This document shows positions 42,097-49,347 of a DNA stretch of 64,000 nt, piece by piece. The stretch is taken from assembly GCF_004363075.1 (NCBI RefSeq), contig NZ_SNYN01000002.1, positions 186,001-250,000 on the forward strand. Direction: 5' to 3'. Source of the stretch: Actinorugispora endophytica (lineage in GTDB: Bacteria > Actinomycetota > Actinomycetes > Streptosporangiales > Streptosporangiaceae). The position numbers and the translations under genes were made by a program. Positions within the stretch are counted from its first letter, which is position 1; every line of letters begins with the position of its first letter. A model generated the notes under the pieces. The model had not been told where the DNA came from and searched no databases. It saw nothing but the letters and a program-made list of their open reading frames with translations.

Positions 42097-42482
42097 GTCG
42101 CCCACCACGCATGACCGTGTCCGCCACCACGTTCGACGCCCCGGACCCGCGCGCCCTGGCGGGCTTCTACCGAAGGCTCCTCGGTTGGACGGTGACGGAG
42201 GACGGGACGGACTGGGTGACCCTGAGGCCGCCGGGCGGCGGGCCGGGGCTGTCGTTCCAGACCGAGCCGGTCTACACCGCGCCCGAGTGGCCCGCGGTCG
42301 AGGGCGCGCAGCAGATGGCGGCCCACCTGGACATCGAGGTCGACGACCTGGCGGCGGCGGGGGAGCATGCCGAGGCCCAAGGCGCGGTCCTGGCCGGGTT
42401 CCAGCCGCAGGACGACGTCCGCGTCTACCTCGACCCGGTCGGGCACCCGTTCTGCCTCTTCCTGGCGGACGGCCACCGGTGA
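42093..42482 (+). CDS. VOC-family protein, last gene of the prenyl/ABC operon
   Basis: A 129-residue glyoxalase-fold protein (FDAPDPRALAGFYRRLLGWT, HLDIEVDDLAAAGEHAEAQG, VYLDPVGHPFCLFLADGHR). The start overlaps the permease stop by four bases and has AGGAG six bases before it, so it belongs to the operon. It is similar to the VOC protein at 45455 (about half of residues by eye). It may bind or modify the pathway product or give self-protection; no metal-ligand set clearly marks an enzyme. Confidence 0.87.
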   Translation: MSRPPRMTVSATTFDAPDPRALAGFYRRLLGWTVTEDGTDWVTLRPPGGGPGLSFQTEPVYTAPEWPAVEGAQQMAAHLDIEVDDLAAAGEHAEAQGAVLAGFQPQDDVRVYLDPVGHPFCLFLADGHR

Positions 42483-42641
42483 CGCGCCTCGGACCGGGCC
42501 CCGGGGACCCGGCCGCGGTGTTCACCGGCGCGCGTCGCACCGCGCGCGGCGGCGGCCGACGCGTCCGGGGCGCCCGATGACCTCGACGAGACCACGGGTC
42601 TCCACGAGCAGGACGCCGACCTCGGGGCCGCGCGCCGGGGC

Positions 42642-43538
42642 TCAGCCCGCGGCCTCCCGGGCTCCGGGCGGCACGGCACCCGCACCGCCGTACTCGCTCG
42701 CGGCCCAGGAAGCGAGCAGACCCATCCGCTCGGCGGACGGCGATCCGGGCTCGGCGGCGTAGATCGTGACCGTCAGCCCGGGTTCGGACTCCATCTCCAT
42801 CCCCTCGTAGGCGAGCGTCATCTCGCCCACGACCGGGTGGTGGAAGGTCTTGAACCCGGTTCCGTGGTGGCGCACGTCGTGCGCGCCCCACAGGCGGCGG
42901 AACTCGTCGCTGCGGGTGCCGAGTTCCCCGATGAGATCGTGAAGCTCCTTGTTGTGCGGATCCCGACCGGCCTCGGTGCGCAGGAGCGCGACGGTCACCT
43001 CGGCGAACATCCCCCAGTCCGGGTAGAACTCGAAGGCCCGCCCGTCCAGGAACGTGAACCGGGCGATGTTGGGCGGCCGCCCCGGCATGTCGAAGACGTC
43101 CTTGTAGAACGCCCGCGCCAGGGTGTTGGCGGCGAGGACGTCCATGCGCCCGTTGCGCACGAACGCGGGCCCCGCGGTGATCGCGTCCAGCGTCCACCGG
43201 AGGCTGGGGTGCGGGGACCAGGACCTCGGGTTCCGGCGTTTGCGGGGCCGGGCGACGGGACTCGCCGCGTGGGCGAGGTCGAACAGGTGCGCGCGCTCGG
43301 CGTCGTCCAGGCGCAGAGCCCTGGCCAGGCTCTCGAGCACCTCCGGGGAGGCGCCGCTGATCCCCCCGCGCTCCAGCCGCGTGTAGTACTCCACGCTCAC
43401 CCCGGCCAGGGCGGCGACCTCACCGCGACGCAGCCCCCGCACCCGCCGGTTCGTCCCGGCGGGCAGTCCGACCTGCCCGGGGGTCACCCGGGCCCTGCGT
43501 GTCGTGAGGAACTCCCGGACCTCCGCTCGGTTATCCAT
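42642..43538 (-). CDS. XRE-family regulator with MmyB-like ligand-binding domain
   Basis: A 298-residue regulator. The N-terminal HTH (VRGLRRGEVAALAGVSVEYY) is followed from about residue 110 by the MmyB-like PAS-type domain (DAITAGPAFVRNGRMDVLAA through MTLAYEGMEMESEPGLTVTI), which in relatives binds fatty acids. It is divergent from a zinc alcohol dehydrogenase gene over 128 bases; this pairing with a dehydrogenase is very common for the family and implies control of that gene. Confidence 0.95.
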   Translation of the reverse strand: MDNRAEVREFLTTRRARVTPGQVGLPAGTNRRVRGLRRGEVAALAGVSVEYYTRLERGGISGASPEVLESLARALRLDDAERAHLFDLAHAASPVARPRKRRNPRSWSPHPSLRWTLDAITAGPAFVRNGRMDVLAANTLARAFYKDVFDMPGRPPNIARFTFLDGRAFEFYPDWGMFAEVTVALLRTEAGRDPHNKELHDLIGELGTRSDEFRRLWGAHDVRHHGTGFKTFHHPVVGEMTLAYEGMEMESEPGLTVTIYAAEPGSPSAERMGLLASWAASEYGGAGAVPPGAREAAG

Positions 43539-43666
43539 ACACCCACGGTAAGTCGGAGCACGGGTGTGGAGGAGTCCCTGCCGGTACCCCCACCAGCTGT
43601 GACTCCCTCGCCCGCGGTGAACGTGGTGTCGTTGGCCTGGAGCAAGACCGAGAGTGGAGGAAACCC

Positions 43667-44689
43667 ATGCGCGCCGTCGTCATGCACGCCCCAGGAGACG
43701 TCCGGGTCGAGGACGTGAAGCCCCCGGAGATCGTCGAGCCGACCGACGCGGTCATCCGCGTCACCGCCGCCTGCGTCTGCGGCTCCGACCTGTGGCCCTA
43801 CCGCGGCGTCGAGGAGGTGAACGGGCCGACGCGGATGGGCCACGAGTACATCGGCGTCGTCGAGCGGATCGGAGCCGGGGTCCGCGACATCGAGGTCGGC
43901 GACTTCGTCGTCGGATCGTTCGTCGCCTCCGACAACACCTGCGAGATCTGCCGGGCCGGCTACCAGTCCCGCTGCGTCCACCAGGTCATGATGGGCGCGA
44001 TCGGCACCCAGGCCGAGTACGCCCGCGTCCCGCTCGCCGACGGCACCCTGGTGAAGGTGCCCGGCGAGCCCACCCCGGAGCAGGCCCGCGGCCTGCTGGC
44101 CGCCTCCGACGTGCTGGGCACCGGCTGGTTCGCCGCGGTCGCCGCGCAGGCGGGGCCGGGCAGGACCGTCGCCGTGGTCGGCGACGGCGCCGTCGGCCTG
44201 CTCGGTGTCCTCGCCGCCCGGCACTTGGGCGCCGAGCGCGTCATCGCGATGTCCCGCCACGCCGACCGGCAGGCGCTCGCCCGGCGGTTCGGCGCCACCG
44301 ACATCGTCGAGGAACGCGGCGAGGAGGGCGTGGCCAGGATCAAGGAGCTCACCGGCGGATACGGCGCGCACTCGACCATCGAGGCCGTCGGCACCCAGGA
44401 GTCGATGCAGCAGGCCATCGGGGCCACCCGCCCCGGCGGGCACGTCGGATACGTGGGCGTCGCGCACGGGGTCGAGCTGGACGGCCTGGAGCTGTTCTTC
44501 GCCACGGTGAACCTGCTCGGCGGTCCCGCGCCCGTCCGACGCTTCCTGCCCGAGCTCGTCGATCTCATCATGGCCGACCGGATCGACCCGGGCGCCGTCT
44601 TCGACCTCACTCTCCCGCTCGAGGAGGCGGCCGAGGGCTACCGGGCGATGGACGAGCGCCGCGCCACCAAGGTCCTCCTCACCCTCTGA
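43667..44689 (+). CDS. zinc-dependent alcohol dehydrogenase
   Basis: A 340-residue medium-chain dehydrogenase. The catalytic zinc ligands are in CVCGSDLWPYRG and GHEYIGVVERIG; the structural zinc loop is shortened to CEICRAGYQSRC, with three Cys. The NAD(P) motif is VVGDGAVGLLGVLAA near residue 170. Substrates of this TDH/ADH-type group include sugars, threonine and aldehydes, not decided here. ATG 43667 lies behind GGAGG. It is divergent from the MmyB-like regulator, which probably represses it. A terminator hairpin follows. Confidence 0.95.
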   Translation: MRAVVMHAPGDVRVEDVKPPEIVEPTDAVIRVTAACVCGSDLWPYRGVEEVNGPTRMGHEYIGVVERIGAGVRDIEVGDFVVGSFVASDNTCEICRAGYQSRCVHQVMMGAIGTQAEYARVPLADGTLVKVPGEPTPEQARGLLAASDVLGTGWFAAVAAQAGPGRTVAVVGDGAVGLLGVLAARHLGAERVIAMSRHADRQALARRFGATDIVEERGEEGVARIKELTGGYGAHSTIEAVGTQESMQQAIGATRPGGHVGYVGVAHGVELDGLELFFATVNLLGGPAPVRRFLPELVDLIMADRIDPGAVFDLTLPLEEAAEGYRAMDERRATKVLLTL

Positions 44690-44701
44690 GGCGGGCCTCG
44701 C

Positions 44702-44734
44702 GAGCGTCCCTGGGGGTGGCCTCCAGGGACGCTC
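44702..44734 (+). terminator. hairpin after the dehydrogenase gene
   Basis: GAGCGTCCCTGG and CCAGGGACGCTC form a perfect 12-base stem around a 9-base loop, starting 13 bases after the stop codon. Confidence 0.75.
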
Positions 44735-44782
44735 CCCTGCGCTCCCCGCGGGTGATCGGCCCGCCTTCACGGAAGACCACAC

Positions 44783-45253
44783 ATGACCGACCCCCGATCC
44801 GGTCGCCGGGCGGGCCCCGCCCTCGCGGCCCTGCTGATGCTGCTGACCGTTTTCGGCCCCGTCTCGATGGACCTCTACCTGCCGGTGCTTCCCACGCTGA
44901 CCGGGGAGCTCGGCGCGGCGACGTCCGCCGCGCAGTTCACCCTCACCGCGTGCCTCATCGGGCTCGCCGTCGGCCAGGTGATCGCCGGGCCCCTGTCCGA
45001 CCGGTTCGGACGGCGGACGCCGCTGCTCGTCGGCGTCGCCGCCGCCTATGCCGCGTCCTCCCTGCTCGGCCTCGCTCGTTTCGGGCTCGGCGGATCCGAA
45101 GCCGGCCTCCCGCTGGGCGTCGTGACCGCCGCGTCGATCGCTCTGGCCGTGCTCGCCCAGAGCACTCTGGTCGGCCGCGAGCGCGGACCCCGCCCGGTCG
45201 TCCCTTCGGCGCAGAAGTCCGCCGTCACGGTTCGACAGGTCACCGGCGAATGA
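44783..45253 (+). pseudogene. Bcr/CflA-type MFS transporter with a large internal deletion
   Basis: The first ~95 residues (FGPVSMDLYLPVLPTLTGEL, LTACLIGLAVGQVIAGPLSD, RFGRRTPLLVGVAAAYAASS) are the N-terminus of a Bcr/CflA drug exporter, with three helices. The sequence then jumps to a segment like the C-terminal end of the family (LGLARFGLGGSEAGLPLGVV, TAASIALAVLAQSTLV). About 230 residues are missing without loss of frame. The 156-residue product could not transport by the MFS mechanism. It is a decayed gene, although start and stop are intact. Confidence 0.75.
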
Positions 45254-45336
45254 CGGTCCGGGCCGGTCCGCCATGCCCGACCGAGGTTCCGGAAAGCCAC
45301 CGTCACGGCCGGCATCCGGCGGGCATACCGTGCCGT

Positions 45337-45368
45337 GGTATTGCCGCCGCCACGGCGGCGGCAATACC
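45337..45368. other. perfect 15-bp stem with a 2-base loop
   Basis: GGTATTGCCGCCGCC-AC-GGCGGCGGCAATACC lies between the decayed transporter and the VOC gene, 86 bases before the latter's start. It could be a terminator for the upstream remnant or an operator. Confidence 0.65.
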
Positions 45369-45454
45369 GTCGGAGGCGGCGTCGAGTCGGAAAGCCGGCC
45401 CGTCGCCCCTTTCGGGTTGACGTGGTCCGCGTTCCAGAAGGAGGAGAACCGGAG

Positions 45455-45829
45455 ATGATTCGCAGGCTTCAGGCGGTCGCGTTGGACTGCCCCGACCCGG
45501 TACGGCTCGCGGAGTTCTACGCGGAACTGCTCGGCGGGCGGGTCGTGGTGGATCCGGAGTCCCCGGACTGGGTGGAGGTGCGCGGATTCGAGGGGACGCC
45601 GCTGGCCTTCCAGCGGGCGCGGGACCACCGCCCGCCGGAGTGGCCGGGGCAGCGGATGCCCCAGCAGGCGCACCTGGACTTCGACGTGGACGACATCGAG
45701 GCGGACGAGAAGCGGGTGCTGGAGCTCGGCGCGACCGTGCTGGAGCGCACCGACCAGCTGCGCCCGGAGGCCAACTGGCGGGTCTACGCGGACCCGGCGG
45801 GCCACCCCTTCTGCCTGTGCCTCCATTGA
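45455..45829 (+). CDS. VOC-family protein
   Basis: A 124-residue glyoxalase-fold protein (VALDCPDPVRLAEFYAELLG, AHLDFDVDDIEADEKRVLEL, VYADPAGHPFCLCLH). It is similar to the VOC protein of the prenyl/ABC operon at 42093. ATG 45455 lies behind AGGAGGAG. The role is probably detoxification or resistance, not determined. It is monocistronic and convergent with the WYL regulator gene. Confidence 0.87.
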   Translation: MIRRLQAVALDCPDPVRLAEFYAELLGGRVVVDPESPDWVEVRGFEGTPLAFQRARDHRPPEWPGQRMPQQAHLDFDVDDIEADEKRVLELGATVLERTDQLRPEANWRVYADPAGHPFCLCLH

Positions 45830-45912
45830 GACGGCCGAGCCCCCCGGGGCCACCGCGCCCATGACGTCCGCTGTGCGAGGGGGCCGTCGGTGAGCCCGGG
45901 GCCGTGGGGCGC

Positions 45913-46917
45913 TCAATCGCCCGCGGCGCCCGCGGCGCGTCGTGCGCGGTCCGACAGCTCGGCGAAGGCGTCCCGCAGGGGGTCCGGGCCGACGACCTCG
46001 ATCTCGGCGCCGAAACCCGCCAGCGTCGCCGCGAGAGCGGCCCAGGACCAGGAGCCCGTCAGCAGCCTGGTCCGGGCGGGGCCGAGTTCCTCGACGAGGC
46101 CGTCGGCGGCGAACGGGGCCACCCGCGCGGCCGGGAGACCGAGGATCACCTCGCCCTGGCAGGGCCAGGCGTCCGCGTCCTCGGAGCCCTTGAAACGGGC
46201 CGAGAGGAAGGCGGCGACGTCGCCGCCCGGCACCTGCCGGGGGGTGAAGCGCGGCCCGTTGGGGACGCGGAGCGTCATCCGGTCGGCGCGGTAGATCCGC
46301 CATTCCGCGCGCTCCGGGTCCCATCCGACGAGGTACCAGCGTCCACTCCGGACCACGAGGTGGTGGGGGCGCACCCGGCGCGGCGGCCGGAGGCCCGCGT
46401 CGTCCGGCCGCGTCGGCGACCGGTAGTCGAACCGCACCTCCTCGGCGGACCGGATGGCGGCGCTCAGCGCGAGCAGGACACCGGTGTCGATCGGGGGGCC
46501 GCCCCCGCGTCCCGCTGATCCGACCGCGGTGATCTCGAGGGTGTCGACGCGCCGGCGCAGACGGGACGGCAGGACCTGGCGCACCGTCGCCAGGGCTCGT
46601 GCGGCGGCCTCCCCGATGCCCGCCCCCGTCCCGACGGCGATCCGCAGCGCCACGGCGAGCGCGATCGCCTGCTCGTCGTCGAACAGCAAAGGCGGCAGCC
46701 TGCTGCCCGCCTCGAGCCGGTACCCGCCGTCGGGCCCCTTGACCGCCTGGACGGGATAGTCCAGCTCGCGCAGGCGGTCGACGTCGCGGCGCACCGTGCG
46801 TTCGCTGACGCCCAGCCGCCGGGCGAGCGCGTCCCCCGGCCAGTGGCGGCGGACCTGCAGCAGGGACAGCAGCAGGAGCAGGCGGGAAGAGGTCCCGGTC
46901 GAGGAAGAGGCTGGCAT
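45913..46917 (-). CDS. WYL-domain transcriptional regulator
   Basis: A 334-residue regulator. An N-terminal HTH_11 domain (LLQVRRHWPGDALARRLGVS, ERTVRRDVDRLRELDYPVQA) is followed by the WYL domain at about residues 145-225 (VRPHHLVVRSGRWYLVGWDP, with WRIYRADRM) and a WCX-like C-terminus. WYL domains bind small ligands or nucleic acids. The gene is divergent from the PhnB-type VOC gene across 114 bases that contain a palindrome, so it probably controls that gene. Confidence 0.93.
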   Translation of the reverse strand: MPASSSTGTSSRLLLLLSLLQVRRHWPGDALARRLGVSERTVRRDVDRLRELDYPVQAVKGPDGGYRLEAGSRLPPLLFDDEQAIALAVALRIAVGTGAGIGEAAARALATVRQVLPSRLRRRVDTLEITAVGSAGRGGGPPIDTGVLLALSAAIRSAEEVRFDYRSPTRPDDAGLRPPRRVRPHHLVVRSGRWYLVGWDPERAEWRIYRADRMTLRVPNGPRFTPRQVPGGDVAAFLSARFKGSEDADAWPCQGEVILGLPAARVAPFAADGLVEELGPARTRLLTGSWSWAALAATLAGFGAEIEVVGPDPLRDAFAELSDRARRAAGAAGD

Positions 46918-46980
46918 GGCGCCCAGGCTGCCACAAGTAGCGGACGTTCCCTGACCGGTACCGGTGCCAGAGTCACTGAC

Positions 46981-47002
46981 GTCGCCGGAGACCTCCGGCG
47001 AC
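46981..47002. promoter_or_regulatory. palindrome in the WYL/VOC divergent promoter
   Basis: GTCGCCGGA, four bases, TCCGGCGAC: perfect 9-base arms. It lies 30 bases before the VOC start and is a candidate binding site of the WYL regulator. Confidence 0.65.
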
Positions 47003-47031
47003 GAAACCCTTGTGATAAGGACCAGACCACC

Positions 47032-47499
47032 ATGTCGGTAAACGCTGTCGCCCACCTGAACTTCCACGGCCAGGCCCGCGCGGCCCTGGAGTTCTACCAG
47101 TCGGTGTTCGGCGGGCAGACCACCATCGCCACCTACGGCGACTTCGGGATGCCCGCCGAGGCGCCCGGCGCCGCCAACGTGGTGTTCGGCCAGGTCGTCG
47201 CCGACAACGGCTTCCGGGTCATGGCCTACGACGTGCCCGGCGAGGGCGCGCCGATCGCCCAGGGCGCGCCCACCACGCGCCGCGAGAACGGGACCACCAT
47301 CACCGAGGAGCCGTTCTTCCTCTCCGTTCGCGGCGAGACCGTCGAGGAGGTCGGCGCGCTGTGGGAGCGCCTGGCCGAGGGCGCGAAGGTCATCGAGGCG
47401 TTCGGTCCGGCCCAGTGGGCCCCCGCCTTCGGGATGCTGACCGACCGCTTCGGCATCACCTGGGTCCTCGACGTCGCCGCCGAGTACACCCGGGCCTGA
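47032..47499 (+). CDS. PhnB-type VOC protein
   Basis: A 155-residue glyoxalase-like protein of the PhnB/3-demethylubiquinone type (AVAHLNFHGQARAALEFYQS, VFGGQTTIATYGDFG, and a FGPAQWAPAFGMLTDRFGIT end). The fold is the VOC beta-alpha-beta-beta-beta repeat; PhnB members are of uncertain function. ATG 47032 follows AAGGACC. It is divergent from the WYL regulator and ends before a strong hairpin. Confidence 0.92.
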   Translation: MSVNAVAHLNFHGQARAALEFYQSVFGGQTTIATYGDFGMPAEAPGAANVVFGQVVADNGFRVMAYDVPGEGAPIAQGAPTTRRENGTTITEEPFFLSVRGETVEEVGALWERLAEGAKVIEAFGPAQWAPAFGMLTDRFGITWVLDVAAEYTRA

Positions 47500-47518
47500 A
47501 GCCTTCCGACCACCACCG

Positions 47519-47553
47519 CCCCGGGGCGCGGCCCGATCCGCCGCGCCCCGGGG
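47519..47553 (+). terminator. hairpin between the VOC gene and the reductase remnant
   Basis: CCCCGGGGCGCGGC pairs perfectly with its complement over a 7-base loop, 20 bases after the VOC stop. Confidence 0.7.
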
Positions 47554-47580
47554 CCCGGACACCACACGGGAGGGAAACCC

Positions 47581-47970
47581 ATGCGCACACGCCCGCTCGG
47601 CCGCACCGGCATCCGGGTCAGCCCCTACACCCTGGGCACCATGCGATTCGGGCGGGCCGGCAACCCCGACCACGACGAGTGCGTGCGCGTCATCCACCGC
47701 GCGCTCGACGCCGGGATCAACGTCATCGACACGGCCGACGTGTACGGCGGCGGGGGCGAGTCCGAGCAGATCGTCGGGAAGGCGCTGCGCGGTCGCCGGG
47801 ACGACGTCGTCGTCGCCACCAAGTTCAACGGACCGATGGGCCCGGGCCCCAACCAGCGCGGCAGCTCCCGCCGCTGGATCGTCTCCGCCGCCGAAACGTC
47901 CCTGCGCCGCCGCGCCGCAGCATCGTGTGCGGGGAACCCGGGATGTGTGGAGGTTTCGGCGCGGGGGTGA
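47581..47970 (+). pseudogene. 3'-truncated aldo/keto reductase
   Basis: The first ~110 residues are a clear aldo/keto reductase: [20 protein letters not shown], the catalytic Asp/Tyr in [16 protein letters not shown] and the catalytic Lys in VVVATKFNG. The match stops after SAAETSLRR at about 47914, where a full enzyme would have ~200 more residues including the catalytic His. The frame then enters copy C of repeat 2 and ends. The start has a good ribosome site (GGAGGG), so the loss of the 3' part is the lesion. Confidence 0.85.
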
Positions 47971-47980
47971 TCGGCGTCCG
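47946..47980 (+). repeat. short dispersed repeat 2, copy C
   Basis: TGTGGAGGTTTCGGCGCGGG and the following GGTGATCGGCGTCCG match copy A at 11203. It lies 30 bases after the break in the aldo/keto reductase gene and 23 bases before a degenerate palindrome. Confidence 0.78.
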
Positions 47981-48002
47981 TAGAAGGGGCCCGCTCGATG
48001 AT

Positions 48003-48044
48003 CTTGAGCCTTCTGCCCGTTTCGGGGCCCGAGAAGGCAGAAAG
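48003..48044. repeat. degenerate palindrome with CGTTTCGGGGCC loop
   Basis: TTCTGCC and GGCAGAA flank a loop with CGTTTCGGGGCC, the loop of the perfect palindrome at 11363. GATCTTGA precedes it, as in the main family. Confidence 0.5.
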
Positions 48045-48051
48045 TCCATGA

Positions 48052-48584
48052 CCGCCACGGACCGTCGCCGGGGGCAGGGAGGGACCACCCGGCCACCCCG
48101 CGGAACAACCCCCGGCCTACTGGATGACCTCGGCCCGGAACGAAGGCGTAGCGGAGCCTTTCGGTCCGCGGCGCCCCTCGTGGTGCCACGGAGCAGGCGG
48201 AGCCGCCCGCTCCCAGCAGCTTGCCGCGCAGGCTCTCGAAGACACCGTGAGGCGTGCGGAGGCCGACGCCGCTGAAGGACGCTCCGCCCCGTCCTGTGGC
48301 CCTGGTGAAGACCGACGACGCTTCGCTGTGTCATGGCCGTGCCGGGCCCGCGCTCCTGACGCGCCGTAGCGGTCAGGGGGTCCCGTCGTCCTGTCGGACG
48401 CCTCACGAGCGGAGTCGAGACGGAGGCGCTCGCGCGACGACCGATCACTCATCGCGGAATCGATCTTCTGGAAGGCGCCGCGGGAACCGCTGCGGCTCTA
48501 CACGCTCCGGGCGGTTCCCAGCCGGGGGACGGATGGGATTTTCTGCTGATGGCCGCCGGAAAGGTGCCTGTGTCCCGTGGATGA
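48052..48584 (+). pseudogene. 5'-truncated, twice frameshifted LanC-like gene
   Basis: Three blocks in three successive frames read as one LanC-type cyclase. PSWCHGAGGAARSQQLAAQA (near 48180, frame 1) is the first zinc-ligand motif; DDASLCHGRAGPAL (near 48320, frame 2) is the second; IDLLEGAAGTAAALH and GWDFLLMAAG (48456-48560, frame 3) is the C-terminal end, with a stop at 48582-48584. LanC proteins cyclise lanthipeptides and have two His/Cys zinc motifs. About the first 250 residues are absent; the sequence begins just after the repeats at 47946-48044. The gene is dead. Confidence 0.75.
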
Positions 48585-49138
48585 CGGAGAGGAGGTCCCC
48601 GCCGAGTGGTTCCGGTGGGACTGTGCCGGGCGGGCGGCGAGCGCCCTGCTGCTTTCCGCGTTGGAGCCCGGGCAGCGATGCGGCCCCGCCGACCGGTGGT
48701 TCATCCGCGAGGAGCCGCACCGGCGGCTGCGCTGTACCGGGAGCCGCCCCGCTCGTGTGCTCCTCGACGTCGTACCGGGGAGACCGCGGGAACAGGACGC
48801 TGTCACCCCGTGGACGCACGGCGTCCACGAACCCGAGGTCCGTGCTTTCGGTGGCAGCGCCTCCACGGAACCGGCCCACGTCCTGTTCCACACCGCCGGC
48901 CGCCACCTTCTGGCTTACCCGGCTCGAAAGAACTCCGGCCGGGGAGGAACTGGGCTGCCACGAACCCGCTCTGCTGATGTGCGGCGTTTTCCTGCGCGGA
49001 GCTCGTCCTGACTGGTATGAACGAGGCGACGTCCGGGTGCGCGGCGCCGAGCCGCACGCCACGCCCGTTCCCGGTGGGGAAGCCCCGGACCTGCCGCGAC
49101 AGACACGTGCCCCCTCACCGCCGATCCACGACGGGTGA
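48577..49138 (+). pseudogene. frameshifted SpaB_C/thiopeptide-type biosynthesis protein
   Basis: From GTG 48577, which overlaps the LanC remnant's stop, the frame reads DRWFIREEPHRRLRCTGSRP and HEPEVRAFGGSASTEPAHVL then FHTAGRHLLAY. This is the SpaB_C-like fold of the thiopeptide-type bacteriocin biosynthesis protein used in FxLD systems. After about 48940 the homology continues in the next frame as LGCHEPALLMCGVFLRGARP and DWYERGDVRV to a stop at 49138. A single-base change joins the two. It is about 60% of the usual length, so parts are also missing. Confidence 0.72.
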
Positions 49139-49347
49139 CCGCGTCAGCGGCCCCGGGACACCTCGCACCCCGGCCGGAGGAGCGCGGGAAAACGGGCACG
49201 GCCCGGGGGCCGCCCCGGCCGTTCGGGGGCAGGCTGAGCCGTGGCCTGCGCGCGGTGTGCGCCCATCACGTCGTCTTCACGGGGAACCGGCGGGGACCGT
49301 CCCACCGGGACCGGCATCGTCTCTCGACCGCCGCAAGGAAGGCATCC

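Noticed and set aside
43484-46936. Very long minus-strand frame over the dehydrogenase, transporter remnant and VOC genes
   Set aside because: Shadow of + strand coding; no motif; the true minus-strand genes here are the MmyB-like and WYL regulators in other intervals.
47500-47580. GC-rich region before the aldo/keto reductase considered as part of repeat 2
   Set aside because: It is a separate perfect 14-bp hairpin with no similarity to repeat 2; annotated as a terminator.
48445-49062. 205-residue minus-strand frame over the lanthipeptide remnants
   Set aside because: The + strand peptides in this stretch have recognisable LanC and SpaB_C motifs; the minus-strand peptide has none.
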